Assembly (NCBI RefSeq): GCF_021130785.1
Contig: NC_060211.1
Coordinates: 22,677,001 to 22,741,000 of the forward strand
Direction of reading: 5' to 3'
Source of the DNA: Homalodisca vitripennis
Taxonomy: Eukaryota; Arthropoda; Insecta; Hemiptera; Cicadellidae
Length of the DNA stretch: 64,000 bases
The position numbers were made by a program, and so were the translations under genes. Position 1 is the first letter of the stretch. The number at the start of each line of letters is the position of its first letter. This document shows positions 50,071 through 59,711 of this stretch, piece after piece. The notes under the pieces were generated by a model. That model worked only from the letters and a program-made list of their open reading frames with translations, was not told the origin of the DNA and made no database searches.

Positions 50071-51779
50071 AATTCGGTGCGTAGTATAGGTTATTTCGTT
50101 TAGTGACAGTAGTGTATCTATTAATTATAGATTCCATTACCTTTCACTACCTATCCTAGTTTGCAAACGGGTATTTTGCATCCTATAAGCCGCGTAGGCT
50201 TGTTATCCTATTCCTAAAATTAATAATTCGGTGCGTAGGATAGGTTAACAGCAGCTTATAGGTTATCTCGTTTGGTGACAGTAGTGTATCTCTATCAAAT
50301 ATAGGTTCTATTACCTTTCACTACCTGTCCTAGTTTGCAAACGTGTATTTTGCATCCTATAAGCCGCGTAGGTTTGTTATCCTATTCCTAAAATTAATAA
50401 TTCGGTGCGTAGGATAGGTTAACAGCAGCTTATAGGTTATCTCGTTTGGTGACAGTAGTGTATCTATCAAATATAGGTTCTATTACCTTTCACTACCTGT
50501 CCTAGTTTGCAAACGTGTATTTTGCATCCTATAAGCCGCGTAGGCTTGTTATCCTATTCCTAAAATTAATAATTCGGTGCGTAGGATAGGTTAACAGCAG
50601 CTTATAGGTTATCCCGTTTGGTGACAGTAGTGTTTCTATCAAATATAGGTTCTATTACCTTTCACTACCTGTCCTAGTTTGCAAACGTGTATTTTGCATC
50701 CTATAAGCCGCGTAGGCTTGTTATCCTATTCCTAAAATTAATAATTCGGTGCGTAGGATAGGTTAACAGCAGCTTATAGGTTATCCCGTTTGGTGACAGT
50801 AGTGTATCTATCAAATATAGGTTCTATTACCTTTCACTACCTGTCCTAGTTTGCAAACGTGTATTTTGCATCCTATAAGCCGCGTAGGTTTGTTATCCTA
50901 TTCCTAAAATTAATTAATTCGGTGCGTAGGATAGGTTAACAGCAGCTTATAGGTTATCTCGTTTGGTGACAGTAGTGTATCTATCAAATATAGGTTCTAT
51001 TACCTTTCACTACCTGTCCTAGTTTGCAAACGTGTATTTTGCATCCTATAAGCCGCGTAGGCTTGTTATCCTATTCCTAAAATTAATAATTCGGTGCGTA
51101 GGATAGGTTAACAGCAGCTTATAGGTTATCCCGTTTGGTGACAGTAGTGTTTCTATCAAATATAGGTTCTATTACCTTTCACTAACTACCTGTCCTAGTT
51201 TGCAAACGTGTATTTTGCATCCTATAAGCCGCGTAGGCTTGTTATCCTATTCCTAAAATTAATAATTCAGTGCGTAGGATAGGTTAACAGCAGCTTATAG
51301 GTTATTGCGGTTAGCGCCAGTAGCGTATCTATTCATTATAGGTTACACTACCCTTCACTACCTATCCTAGTTTGCAAACGCGTATTTTGCATCCTATAAG
51401 CCGCGTAGGTTTGTTATCCTATTCCTAAAATTGATAAATTCGGTGCGTAGGATAGGTTAACAGCAGCTTATAGGTTATCTCGTTTGGTGACAGTAGTGTA
51501 TCTATCAAATATAGGTTCTATTACGTTTCACTACCTGTCCTAGTTTGCAAACGTGTCTTTTGCATCCTAAAAGCCGCGTAGGCTTGTTATCCTATTCCTA
51601 AAATTGATAATTCAGTGCGTAGGATAGGTTAACAGCAGCTTATAGGTTATTGCGGTTAGCGCCAGTAGCATATCTATTCATTATAGGTTACACTTCCCTT
51701 CACTACCTGTCCTAGTTTGCAAACGCATATTTTGCATCCTATAAGCTGTAGAGGTTTGTTATCCTATTCTTAAAAGTTA
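50071..51779 (+). repeat. Ten-unit 172-bp tandem array in the 5' LTR
   Basis: The phrase AATTCGGTGCG (or AATTCAGTGCG) starts at 50071, 50225, 50399, 50571, 50743, 50916, 51088, 51264, 51437 and 51609, then in degenerate form at about 51779. Spacing is 172-174 bp after a shorter first unit (154) and one of 176. Each unit is an imperfect palindrome: CAGCTTATAGG near its left is mirrored by CCTATAAGCCG on the right, and GACAGTAGTG by CACTACCTGTC nearer the centre. Units 8 and 10 share a variant (GCGGTTAGCGCCAGTAGC) that differs from the rest, showing a higher-order pattern. Confidence 0.95.
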
Positions 51780-52527
51780 ATAGTTTGGTGCATAAGATAA
51801 GTTAGGTGTATGTACTTGGTCAATCTACTAGATATAGCATATATAAACCTTTCTATAGCTCATGATAATATATTTTGCTTACTTTAAGTCGTGTAGGCCT
51901 AATAGCCTAAGCTCAAAGTTATTGATCAACGCCAGAATAGGCTGGGAACTTAATTTAGGCTATCTAGCTAACAGCCTTGTTTACAGATATATTATTCATT
52001 GGCTTAATAAACCTCTGAATTCTCAGCCCGGTTTCTAAATAATATTTGTTTGGTGCCCTGTAAATCGCATAAGCTTTACTTCCTACTTCGAAGAGTATGT
52101 TTCAAAGCGAATGTTAGGTTGTAGGCTATAACAAACTTTTAATGCTTGTTAATATTAGCATATTTGATACTAAGGGCTTAAAGAGGAAAATAGTACACAC
52201 GAAATACCTGTGTTATTGCTGAACAAGGATACTTGTATTAAATAACCTAATATATATTTGCTTGAAGGGATTTAGCTGCTTCACAGGAGAGAGATATAAC
52301 ACAAGACTTCCCTTAGACATTTTGCTTCCAGCTTAACTTATAAACTTATACGTTAACGTTAGTCTTGTTAGTATAGAGGAGGAATCTGTTGGTTTAATAT
52401 ATTTAATATTTTATTTTGATACTATAAAGTCAAAACATAACCTCAGCTTAACACAGCACAACAACACACTGAAGGAAGAAGAAACGAGCAGACGATACTG
52501 AGACCGGTTTGAGCCAACGGCTGTGGA

Positions 52528-52533
52528 ATAAAG
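52528..52533 (+). promoter_or_regulatory. Candidate polyadenylation signal AATAAA in the 5' LTR
   Basis: AATAAA occurs in the sequence CTGTGGAATAAAGATC near the LTR 3' end. In the 3' LTR copy (62709-62714) it could direct 3' end formation of the element RNA. Another AATAAA occurs near 52006 in this LTR, so which one is used is unknown. Confidence 0.35.
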
Positions 52534-52952
52534 ATCTCGCGGACCACCGATATTTAAAAATCTGTTTTTCTCACGCACAAATAATTGTCAAATAGTCGTC
52601 GTTACAATAGGATTTATTTCTAAACGTCGCATTCTAGAACGGGGCATTGACAGCTCTAATCAATCACATTTATCCACGTAAAATCGCGAAACATAGAACA
52701 GAAAACTGTGATGATATCGTTCTATTGAAGAGTGCGAATAACTGAATTCGCTCTGAACGAGTCTGAGATTTTCTGTTCACTCACGTTTAACCTTGTGTAT
52801 CATATCGATCTCTACCAGCGTACGGTGAGGGCGCGGGTAAGATAGAAATAGCTATAAGTCGATATCACAACCCTGGAATAGAACCCAGCACGACTGCAAC
52901 TATCAGGGCAGACGATATAAAAAGCGATTTCACCGAAACACCTCACATAAAA

Positions 52953-52965
52953 TGGCGCCCGAACA
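52953..52965 (+). other. Primer binding site, tRNA-Lys type
   Basis: Five bases after the 5' LTR comes TGGCGCCCGAACA, which is complementary to the 3' end of tRNA-Lys (CCA plus acceptor and T-stem bases), the same 13 bases that begin lysine-primed retroviral binding sites. Complementarity breaks after 13 nt (ATTGGAC follows). Several insect Gypsy-group elements are also lysine-primed. Confidence 0.85.
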
Positions 52966-53138
52966 ATTGGACTGAAAAGAATAGAAATCGAAAGACAAAA
53001 TACTAAGTGATACGACAGAGACAACTTAAAATACACAAACTTACTGCGAATAACTATTGAAAATGGATCTATACATTTTAAGGTTTCTGAGAACCATTCT
53101 AAACCTTCTTGGATGGAACGTATTTTGGATGTATATTA

Positions 53139-54790
53139 ATGGAGGAGAAAGCGGTACTACAAGCGATACAAAGAAAAACAGATTCAAAAACAACGAAGCC
53201 TCCGCCTACGACGTCCACTTCTACTGGAGTAATACCAAAGACCGTTCAAACAGGACATCCGATAAATCCTCAGACTTTGGTAACTCCAAGCGCCGATGAC
53301 GGCAATATATCAACCGACTTCGATGCAAGGGTTAGCTGGGTTTATAAGCTCACCAAACCGCAGCTACAAGCTGAACTTAATAAATATGGAGTACCGAATG
53401 ACGGAAATAGCCAACAGTTGCGAGCAGAATTAGTGCGATTAGCACGAAGTGGGATTGCGAAGAGCCCTTCCCTCGGATTTGCTCCTACGGAATATGGAAG
53501 TGTGAGTCGAGCAACGAGCGGCGAAACTCTCCCAAATAACGAAAATGTGCAATCGAAGACAGGAACAGAGATGGAAGTTATTAGAGAGATGCTTGGTCTC
53601 CCGCCTACCGCTACGTTCGAAGAAGTTAAGCGAATAATGTCAGGAGCTGTACGACCACAGTCCCAACTCGTAGCGACTAGAGGAACTACTTTCGAACAAA
53701 CAACCCCGAGAGAGTTGAGCCAGAATTCAGAGTATGAATTGATGGCATCCCGGAACGTACATCCATCAAACTCGCTACCACAACAGTATTACGAGTTCAC
53801 TAATACGCAGTCAGGAAACATGGCGTCTGGTTTCGAGAGTAACCCACACAGCATTTCAGACACCGCTACATTGTGCAATATGGTACGCAAATGGAATCTT
53901 CGTTTTGATGGCAGGAGAGATACTGACGCCATATCGTTCTTAGAACGAACTACACGAATTGATGGATGCTTATGAAGTCCAAAAAGATCGAATGCTAAAA
54001 GCTCTACCTGAACTGCTAAAAGAGAGTGCACTTTTGTGGTACAGAAATAATCGAGATATTTGGGCAAACTTTGTAGATTTTCTTCGAGACTTTCAGATAC
54101 AGTACCTGCCACCGGGGTATATCGTTCATCTGGATGATGAAATTCGAAAACGAACCCAAGGCGATGGAGAACTGTTTAAACAATACGTTGTTGCTCTGTC
54201 TACTCTCATCAGAAGAAGAGGAGGATTTTTCGGAGACTGAGAAGTTAGAGAGAATCTACAATAATACGCACCCGACGTATAAAATGTATGTTCGAAGGAG
54301 AGATTTCGTGAACTTAGCCGGACTAATGAAGGTTGCTGATGAGTATGAAAACTTGTTCTACGAGAAAAACTTAATTATCGCCCTCCACCGAGTCCTGCTC
54401 AAGCGCTAGTTCCGGAAACAGCATTTCAAAGCAAAGGTAGATCTCAGCAACTGAAAGAAAGTTTTCAAGCATATGCCGTGTCTAGGACTGCACATCCCAG
54501 AACGGAAAACTCAGGATAAACTTGAAACTGCGCAAACCGGGCCATCCGACAGCGGGCACCGGAAAGTATCTTTCAATGAACCGTCCACCGATCAGAGAGC
54601 CACTACACACATGCAAACTTGTGACGACCAAAAATAACCCGTCAAAGCCTAATAGTATACGAGGGATAGTATGTTGGAATTGCGAAATACCAGGCCATCT
54701 CTATAGAAATTGTAGGAAAACCAAGGAATTTGAAATGTTTCAACTGTAAGAAGCCAGGTGTTTAAAACGACATCATGTGATTGTAGGCAA
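53139..54790 (+). pseudogene. gag: Gag with N-terminal SAP-like motif and CCHC knuckle (frameshifted)
   Basis: The first ATG in the frame is at 53139 (context TTAATGG); an upstream TTG at 53109 is not a credible start. The N-terminal part is Thr/Pro-rich. Residues about 71-101 from that ATG form a SAP-like helix-extended-helix motif: LTKPQLQAELNKYGVPN followed by QQLRAELVRLAR. The central part has the usual Gypsy Gag pattern: RFDGRRDTDAISFLER, ALPELLKESALLWYRNN, FLRDFQIQYLPPGY, and LERIYNNTHPTYKMYVRR. A CCHC zinc knuckle (CWNCEIPGHLYRNC, about 54682-54723) is followed by a partial second knuckle (CFNCKKPG) in which the His position appears to be replaced. Frame changes near 53960, 54225, 54365, 54510 and 54770 break it. 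Confidence 0.85.
53349..53441 (+). other. SAP-like DNA-binding motif within Gag
   Basis: A stretch of 31 residues with the spacing of SAP domains (leucines at helix 1, a short turn with Gly, then LRAEL in helix 2). SAP domains bind AT-rich chromosomal DNA and occur in PIAS SUMO ligases and scaffold-attachment proteins. In Gag it could tether particles or the preintegration complex to chromatin. Assignment is by pattern only; short helical motifs of this kind can be spurious. Confidence 0.55.
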
Positions 54791-54799
54791 TCGGGAAAC

Positions 54800-55386
54800 G
54801 AAGCGAGGACTTCGGGAGTTGGGGGTCACCGGAGTCCAAACCGAAGTCAAAACTGACTACCCCAAAAGAATGGAATGAATGGCTCGACAAAATTAAAAAT
54901 TTTTGTGGCATGAACAATCGAATCGATATTGATGACCCAAGACCGTACACGAACGTGGAGATTTACGGAAGAAACTTCAAAGCGTTGATTGATACCGGTG
55001 CAGTGGCGTCACTCATTAATGAAGAAGTAGCCGATTTCCTGGGGAAAGTAGGCGTTCTACCTGCGAGGAAACAATTCAAAATCTCACTAGCCGACAATAC
55101 TCAAGTGTCCGTCTCGAGCATATATCGCTTTAAATGCAGAATCACCGATCACGAGCTGGACGTAGCAACTGCGTATTTGCCGTCGCTGACTGCCCCGATC
55201 ATCCTGGGCATGGACCTGATCCGACCATTAAATTTGGTATCAGTTAACTGCGGCGGAGATCTATATGACAGTCGTTTGACCGACGTCAGCTGTATGAATA
55301 GCGACAGAGTACCAAAGGAGGTTAGTTCACTAGATGACGAAGAGAGACACATATTGAACGAATTTTTACAGGAAAGAGCTTCCTAA
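54800..55386 (+). pseudogene. Aspartic protease domain of Pol
   Basis: The frame open from about 54910 contains the retropepsin active site ALIDTGAVASLI (catalytic Asp at 54991-54993) and, about 70 residues later, the ILGMDLI segment that follows the flap in Gypsy proteases. It would process the Gag-Pol polyprotein as a dimer. The frame ends at a stop at 55384-55386 just before the RT N-terminus; a shift by one base (GAGCTTCCTAAATTC) continues as ELPKF, so the stop is due to an indel rather than domain end. Confidence 0.9.
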
Positions 55387-56074
55387 ATTCGAGTCCTGCT
55401 CGGGAAAAAAACAACTTTGGTGGAGCATCGAATCAAACTCAGCAAGAACGAACCGATAAAACAACGATACTATCCTAGAAATCCGGCGATGCAACAGATC
55501 ATTAACGAGGAAGTTGATAAGATGTTACAAGATGGAGTTATAGAACCATCGTCGAGCCCGTGGAGTTCTCCGATAGTGCTCGTGAAGAAACCCAGTGGGA
55601 AATATCGTTTCTGCATAGATTTTAGAAAATTAAAATGGCGTCAGCGAGAAAGACGCGTACCCATTGCCCCAGATAAATTCGATTTTGGAGAAATTGAGAG
55701 AAGCCTCCTTCATCTCTACCATTGATTTGAAACAAGGATATTGGCAGGTACCCCTTTCGCAAGAAAGCAAACCTCTCACTGCTTTCACCGTACCTGGCAA
55801 GGGCCTGTACCATTTTCGGGTAATGCCGTTTGGATTGCATTCTGCTGGAGCAACGTTCCAACGATTACTAGACCAAATTATAGGTCCCGAGCTAGAGCCA
55901 AAAGCATTTGCTTATTTAGATGACCTAATTATTGTCAGTAAGACGTTTGAAGAACACTTAACGCTCCTCAAGGATGTCTTCAATAGGCTACGAGGCGCTG
56001 GTCTGAAACCAAATGCAGAGAAATGTCAATTCTGCAAACGAGAATTAAAATATTTAGGCCACGTTGTAAAATAA
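55387..56074 (+). pseudogene. Reverse transcriptase domain of Pol (one internal frameshift)
   Basis: Motifs in order: QRYYPRNPAMQQIINEEV, SPWSSPIVLVKKPSGKYRFC, IDFRKL, then after a frame change near 55640 PLPQINSILEKL, STIDLKQGYWQVPL, FRVMPFGLHSAGATFQRL, and the catalytic AYLDDLIIVS with its aspartate pair at 55919-55924, followed by LKPNAEKCQFC and LKYLGHVV. All catalytic aspartates (in TIDLKQGY and YLDD) are present. The frame stops at 56072-56074 in an A-rich run. It copies the element RNA into cDNA, primed by the tRNA at 52953. Confidence 0.92.
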
Positions 56075-56730
56075 AGACGGAATTCGTACAGACCCAGAAA
56101 AGGTACGAGCCATCCGAGAGTTCCCCACTCCTACTTCAGTTCGCTCTTTGAGAAGCTTCCTAGGACTCGCTTCTTGGTATAGAAGATTTGTGGAGAATTT
56201 CGCCAAATCAACTAGACCTCTAACCAAACTTTTAAAGAAAAGTGAAAAGTGGGATTGGACGGACGAACAACAGAGTGCGTTTCTCGAGCTTAAAGATAAG
56301 CTTTCCGATACACCAATACTAGCGTGTCCCGATTTTCAACAAAACGTTTTGGCTAGAAGTAGATGCTTCGAATGATGGACTGGTGTGCAGCATTGACTCA
56401 GAAAATCGATAAGAGAGAACGCGTTATAGCATTTGCTAGCCGATTGTTGACCGACGGTGAGAAAAAGTTCACCGTTACCGAAAAGGAATGTTTGGCGTTA
56501 GTATGGGCGGTAAAAGAAATTTAGGCCATATCTGGAGGGGTACAAATTTATCGCCGTTACCGATCATCAGGCTCTCAAATGGCTGATGAATATTCAGCAG
56601 CCGACGGGGACGACTAGCTCGGGTGGGTGCTAGAACTTCAGCAGAACGATTTTGAGATTCATTACCGGAAGGGTACACTAAACAGAGTGGCAGATGCTCT
56701 GTCTCGCTACCCCGTAGAAGGTGCAAACAG
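56075..56730 (+). pseudogene. RT connection and RNase H domain (several frameshifts)
   Basis: Fragments in successive frames: RSLRSFLGLASWYRRFVENF and PLTKLLKKSEKWDWT (connection), then LEVDASNDGL (first RNase H Asp), RVIAFASRLL, FTVTEKECLALVWAVKE (catalytic Glu), TDHQALKWLM (Asp) and ELQQNDFEIHYRKGTLNRVADALSRYP in pieces. Frame changes at about 56345, 56385, 56520 and 56620. Each fragment is well conserved; only the frame is lost. Confidence 0.88.
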
Positions 56731-56734
56731 CGCT

Positions 56735-58016
56735 CAGTTATGCTCTAGCGCAGAAGTTTTGGAAAAGGAATCGGATTTAAAGCGAGATTGGTACCACAAG
56801 ATGTTCGCTAGAGTTACCTCCAAGCCCGACACGTGCCGAAATTTAAGGATTGCCGGAGGAAACCTTATGAAGTATAAGCCCCGAGGAAGGGCGAATAGGT
56901 TCGACGACTCTCTAAATTGGAAACTGTGTGTGCCAAAAGACAAGCGAGAAGCTGTGTTGAATGAAAAATCACGATCGCGAAACGGCCGGCCATCTCGGAA
57001 TAAGAAAAACGGCGAAGCGAGTCCAAGAGAGGTATTATTGGCCGGGATTGCTCACGGATGTGAAGAATTATGTTAGAAGATGTCAGTCTTGTCAGGCGCA
57101 CAAGGTTGAAACAACGGAAACCAGCAGGAAAGATGTACTTTCGGAGACCAACTGGTCAATGGTATAAGGTCACAGCCGATATAATAGGACCCTTGCCACG
57201 TTCACGAAGAGGTGCGAGGTTTATCCTAGTCGTACAGGATATCTTCACGAAATGGGTAGAACTGTGTTCGTTAAAATCAGTGACCGCGACGAATGTGGTG
57301 AACGCATTTCAAAATTTGGTGCTTTTTCGATACGGCGCACCAGAGGTCACCATCACTGATAATGGATCGCAGTTTACGGCCAAGCTATGGCGTAATTTAC
57401 TGGAGAGTTGGGGAATCGAACATCAACTGACAGCACCCTACACGCCTCAAGAGAATCCGGTGGAGCGGGCGAATCGAGTCCTAAAGACGATGATCGCACA
57501 GTACGTCAAAGAAGATCAACGGCTTTGGGACATACACTTGAACGAATTCAGGTACGCCATGAACACCGCCGTACATGATTCTACGGGATTTACTCCAGCT
57601 TTATTAAATTTTGGACGGGAATTGCGGTTACCGAATGCAATCCATGGCCCCTAAAGGTACAGAATGGGCAAAATGACTCCGAGTCTCATGTGACAGATAC
57701 GAACCGGAAAAGATTAGAAGCTTTCGCGAAACTGTACAAGCAATGCCATTCGAATTTAGAAAGAGCGAGTCGATCTCAAGCAAAATATTACAACCTAAGG
57801 CGGAGAGAGGAAAATTTCCGGGTTGGGGAGTTGGTGTGGCTGAAACAACACCATCTCTCGTCGGCGATTGACTCTTTCGCCTCGAAGCTAGCGGCAAAAT
57901 ACGACGGGCCTTATAAAATTGTAGAAAGGTTCGGATCAAACATCTATAGCCTCTGTGGTCGAAAAAAGAATGTGCTACGAGCTCACGTCAAAGACTTAAA
58001 AAAGTATGTCGACTAA
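56735..58016 (+). pseudogene. Integrase: zinc HHCC, DDE core and GPY/F C-terminus
   Basis: After a linker, the zinc domain is NHDRETAGHLG...RRCQSCQ (His-X6-His, Cys-X2-Cys, at about 56970-57092). The catalytic core frame (57070-57654) has TADIIGPLP (Asp at 57178-57180), ITDNGSQF (Asp at 57358-57360) and ENPVERANR (Glu at 57463-57465), a normal D,D-35-E spacing. The C-terminal piece (57690-58016) carries VGELVWLKQHHL and KYDGPYKIVERFG, a GPY/F-type module, ending at a natural-looking stop. Frame changes separate the three parts (about 57100 and 57652). It inserts the cDNA with the 4-bp staggered cut seen in the GTTG duplication. Confidence 0.92.
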
Positions 58017-58333
58017 GGGAACACGTCTATCTGGCTGAATAAGCCCGGATATTGCAGCTCCTACTGGGTAAGTAGTAGGCTGTAACTTCGCACGTTATAG
58101 ATAAGGATGTCTAGTTTAGTTTTGTGATTCCTGCATGTGTTGAACTCTTGCTTTGGGTTGCAGGTTGCACGCTAACTGCACTATCCCCTGCTATTTGCAT
58201 TTGTAGTTTTTGTGTGCTTGAGTGGTTACCTTGTGGCTTTGCACGGTAGTCTAGAGCTTGGCTTGTGTGTCTGGGTTTCTGTTCCACAGTTTGATATGGC
58301 ACGAGTCGTAAGGAAACAGGTCCGTTTGCTGCC
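58017..58333 (+). other. Spacer between integrase and the third ORF
   Basis: About 317 bp without coding signature, T/G-rich. It includes GGGTAAGTAG (near 58069) and TTTGGGTTGCAG (acceptor-like, ends near 58163), compatible with splicing to a subgenomic mRNA for the downstream ORF, as env mRNAs are made in errantiviruses. This is suggestive only. Confidence 0.35.
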
Positions 58334-59139
58334 ATGCGATTCAGAGCGGCTTTTTTCCTGGACAGCTGCTTAAACGGCGAGGTAATTTCGGCGTATCTGC
58401 GGCTTCTGGAGAGACGGAATGCGATGGATCATAACCTGCCAAATGTCCTCGCACTGGACTCCTACTTCTTCACGGTGCTGAAGAGATCCGGCCACGAGCG
58501 AGCGCCGGGGTCACCATCGCGACCAGGACTTGTGGGATTATGAGAAAATCCTCGTCCCCGTACATGAGGAGTTGGCGGACGTCGGCCACTGGTGGCTTCT
58601 CGTAGTAGAGCCACGGAAGGAAACCATCAGCGCATACGACTCCCTAAAAGGAAGAAACCACAAGCCGGCGATGGATCTTCTGCGCGAATACCTGAAGAAG
58701 GAGGAGATGAGGGCCAAGACCGAGGCCCGGAGTTGGTGCCTCTACGGTGAGCGGAGTTGTCCTTCACAGGACAACCTTGTGGACTGCGGGGTTTTCCTCT
58801 GCGCTATCGCCGGAGCCATCTGCGGGGGACGGGAGGCTAAGGAATTGCGAGTAGATGGCCGAGAGTTCAGGCGGCAGATGGCGAAAAGAACTTCGGGAGG
58901 ATTCGGTGACCGAGAACAAGAGCAGCCAGCCGGAATTGTTTCCGGGGGAGGAACCGGACTGGTCTTTCGAAGATCTGGCCAAAGAGTTAGACCAGCTAAC
59001 TGACCCAACGAAGTGGTCACTTATACTTCCGGCCGAGGACGAAACACCAGAAGAGATCGGTGTCCTGCAGGAGGAGGTGGACGCGATAAACCCACCGGAA
59101 GGCGCCCGCGGGAACGTCCTCGGGACACATGGAGGTTGA
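58334..59139 (+). pseudogene. Ulp1/SENP-type (C48) cysteine protease ORF, third ORF of the element
   Basis: An ATG at 58334 opens a frame with LNGEVISAYLRLLERR and VLALDSYFFTVLK, the substrate-groove segments that precede the active site in Ulp1 proteases. After a frame change near 58510 come DLWDYEKILVPVH, then DVGHWWLLVVEP (catalytic His, 58587-58589), SAYDSLKG (Asp, 58638-58640), CPSQDN (oxyanion Gln, 58767-58769) and DCGVFLC (nucleophile Cys, 58785-58787): the complete C48 set in the right order and spacing. Ulp1/SENP enzymes process or remove SUMO; related viral and transposon enzymes may cleave other substrates. After another frame change near 58880 an acidic tail continues (EEPDWSFEDLAKELDQL). 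It sits where errantiviruses carry env. The tryptophan usual before LN-E is replaced by Cys here, perhaps through an indel. Confidence 0.88.
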
Positions 59140-59555
59140 CAAGTGTATGTCTCCCAAACCCACACTACTGGAGCTGGCCAGACTGTCACCTATGGACGAG
59201 GGTGACGTCCTCTCTTTGTCGCCCGGGTGGGAGCATGGGCAGCTCGATTGAAGTGATCCCGGACCCCGAGGAAGAGGAATTCCTTCGAGTAGCCCCGTCG
59301 GTGAAATCCCAGCCAGAGGAGACGGCAACGCAGGAAAGGATGGGGCGAACCCTCCAGAGCGTCCTCACGGCACCAAACCAAAGAGGACCCGTGGAAAACG
59401 CGCCGTACCATGAAGGTCCAGATACCGGGGACGAACGAGTGGAAGAGGATAAATGTCCGGAAATTGGGCCTTCCAGTCTTCCCAAAGAAAAAATAATGGA
59501 AAGAGAGGGGCAGTTTAAGAAGAATTTTTATTTTGTTTTCTCCTACGGGGCGTAG
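59140..59555 (+). pseudogene. Acidic C-terminal extension of the third ORF with SIM-like motif
   Basis: Continues in another frame after 59139. Near its start is SSIEVIPDPEEEEF (the core IEVI at 59247-59258): a hydrophobic V/I-X-V/I-V/I core flanked by Ser and followed by acidic residues, the standard shape of a SUMO-interacting motif. The rest is Glu/Pro/Gln-rich and probably disordered, ending FKKNFYFVFSYGA before a stop at 59553-59555. No other domain is recognised. Whether it belongs to the same protein as the Ulp1 domain depends on frame changes between 58880 and 59220 being errors or mutations. Confidence 0.55.
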
Positions 59556-59701
59556 GGGAATTTAGTAATTCGAGAACGAAGTGTACACTTTTAGTTTGCC
59601 TTATTTCTTTTATGTTGAGTTTTTTGTGAAAAGTAAGTTTATTTTGATTTGTTAATCCGACTTCAGAGTCTTTTTTTTAGTTTTTATTTTCTCCACGAAG
59701 T
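59556..59701 (+). other. 3' untranslated region before the polypurine tract
   Basis: T-rich non-coding sequence leading into the polypurine tract; no motif recognised apart from a long T-run near 59672. Confidence 0.5.
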
Positions 59702-59711
59702 AAGTGGGGGG
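59702..59711 (+). other. Polypurine tract
   Basis: AAGTGGGGGG immediately before the TGTAAG start of the 3' LTR, the expected position of the plus-strand primer. One T interrupts it. Confidence 0.85.

Larger units (their letters stand above)
49520..52947 (+). repeat. 5' LTR (3428 bp)
   Basis: TG...CA boundaries, defined by comparison with the 3' copy. Near the start is a TATA-like TTTTATAC (about 49534), then T-rich sequence, GTCGTCGTCGTC, and a GC-richer segment with a short open frame (from ATG at 49754) that ends just after a strong GTGAGT donor at 49950. The middle is a tandem array of 172-bp units (50071-51779). The last kilobase is unique and holds AATAAA at 52528-52533. Differences from the 3' LTR are mostly 1-4 bp indels, for example GTAAGTTAATC here against GTAATC there, and an extra ACTA near 51183. 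Confidence 0.95.

Noticed and set aside
58017..59711. An envelope gene in the third ORF position
   Set aside because: No signal peptide, fusion peptide or membrane anchor; the ORF shows Ulp1 protease motifs instead.
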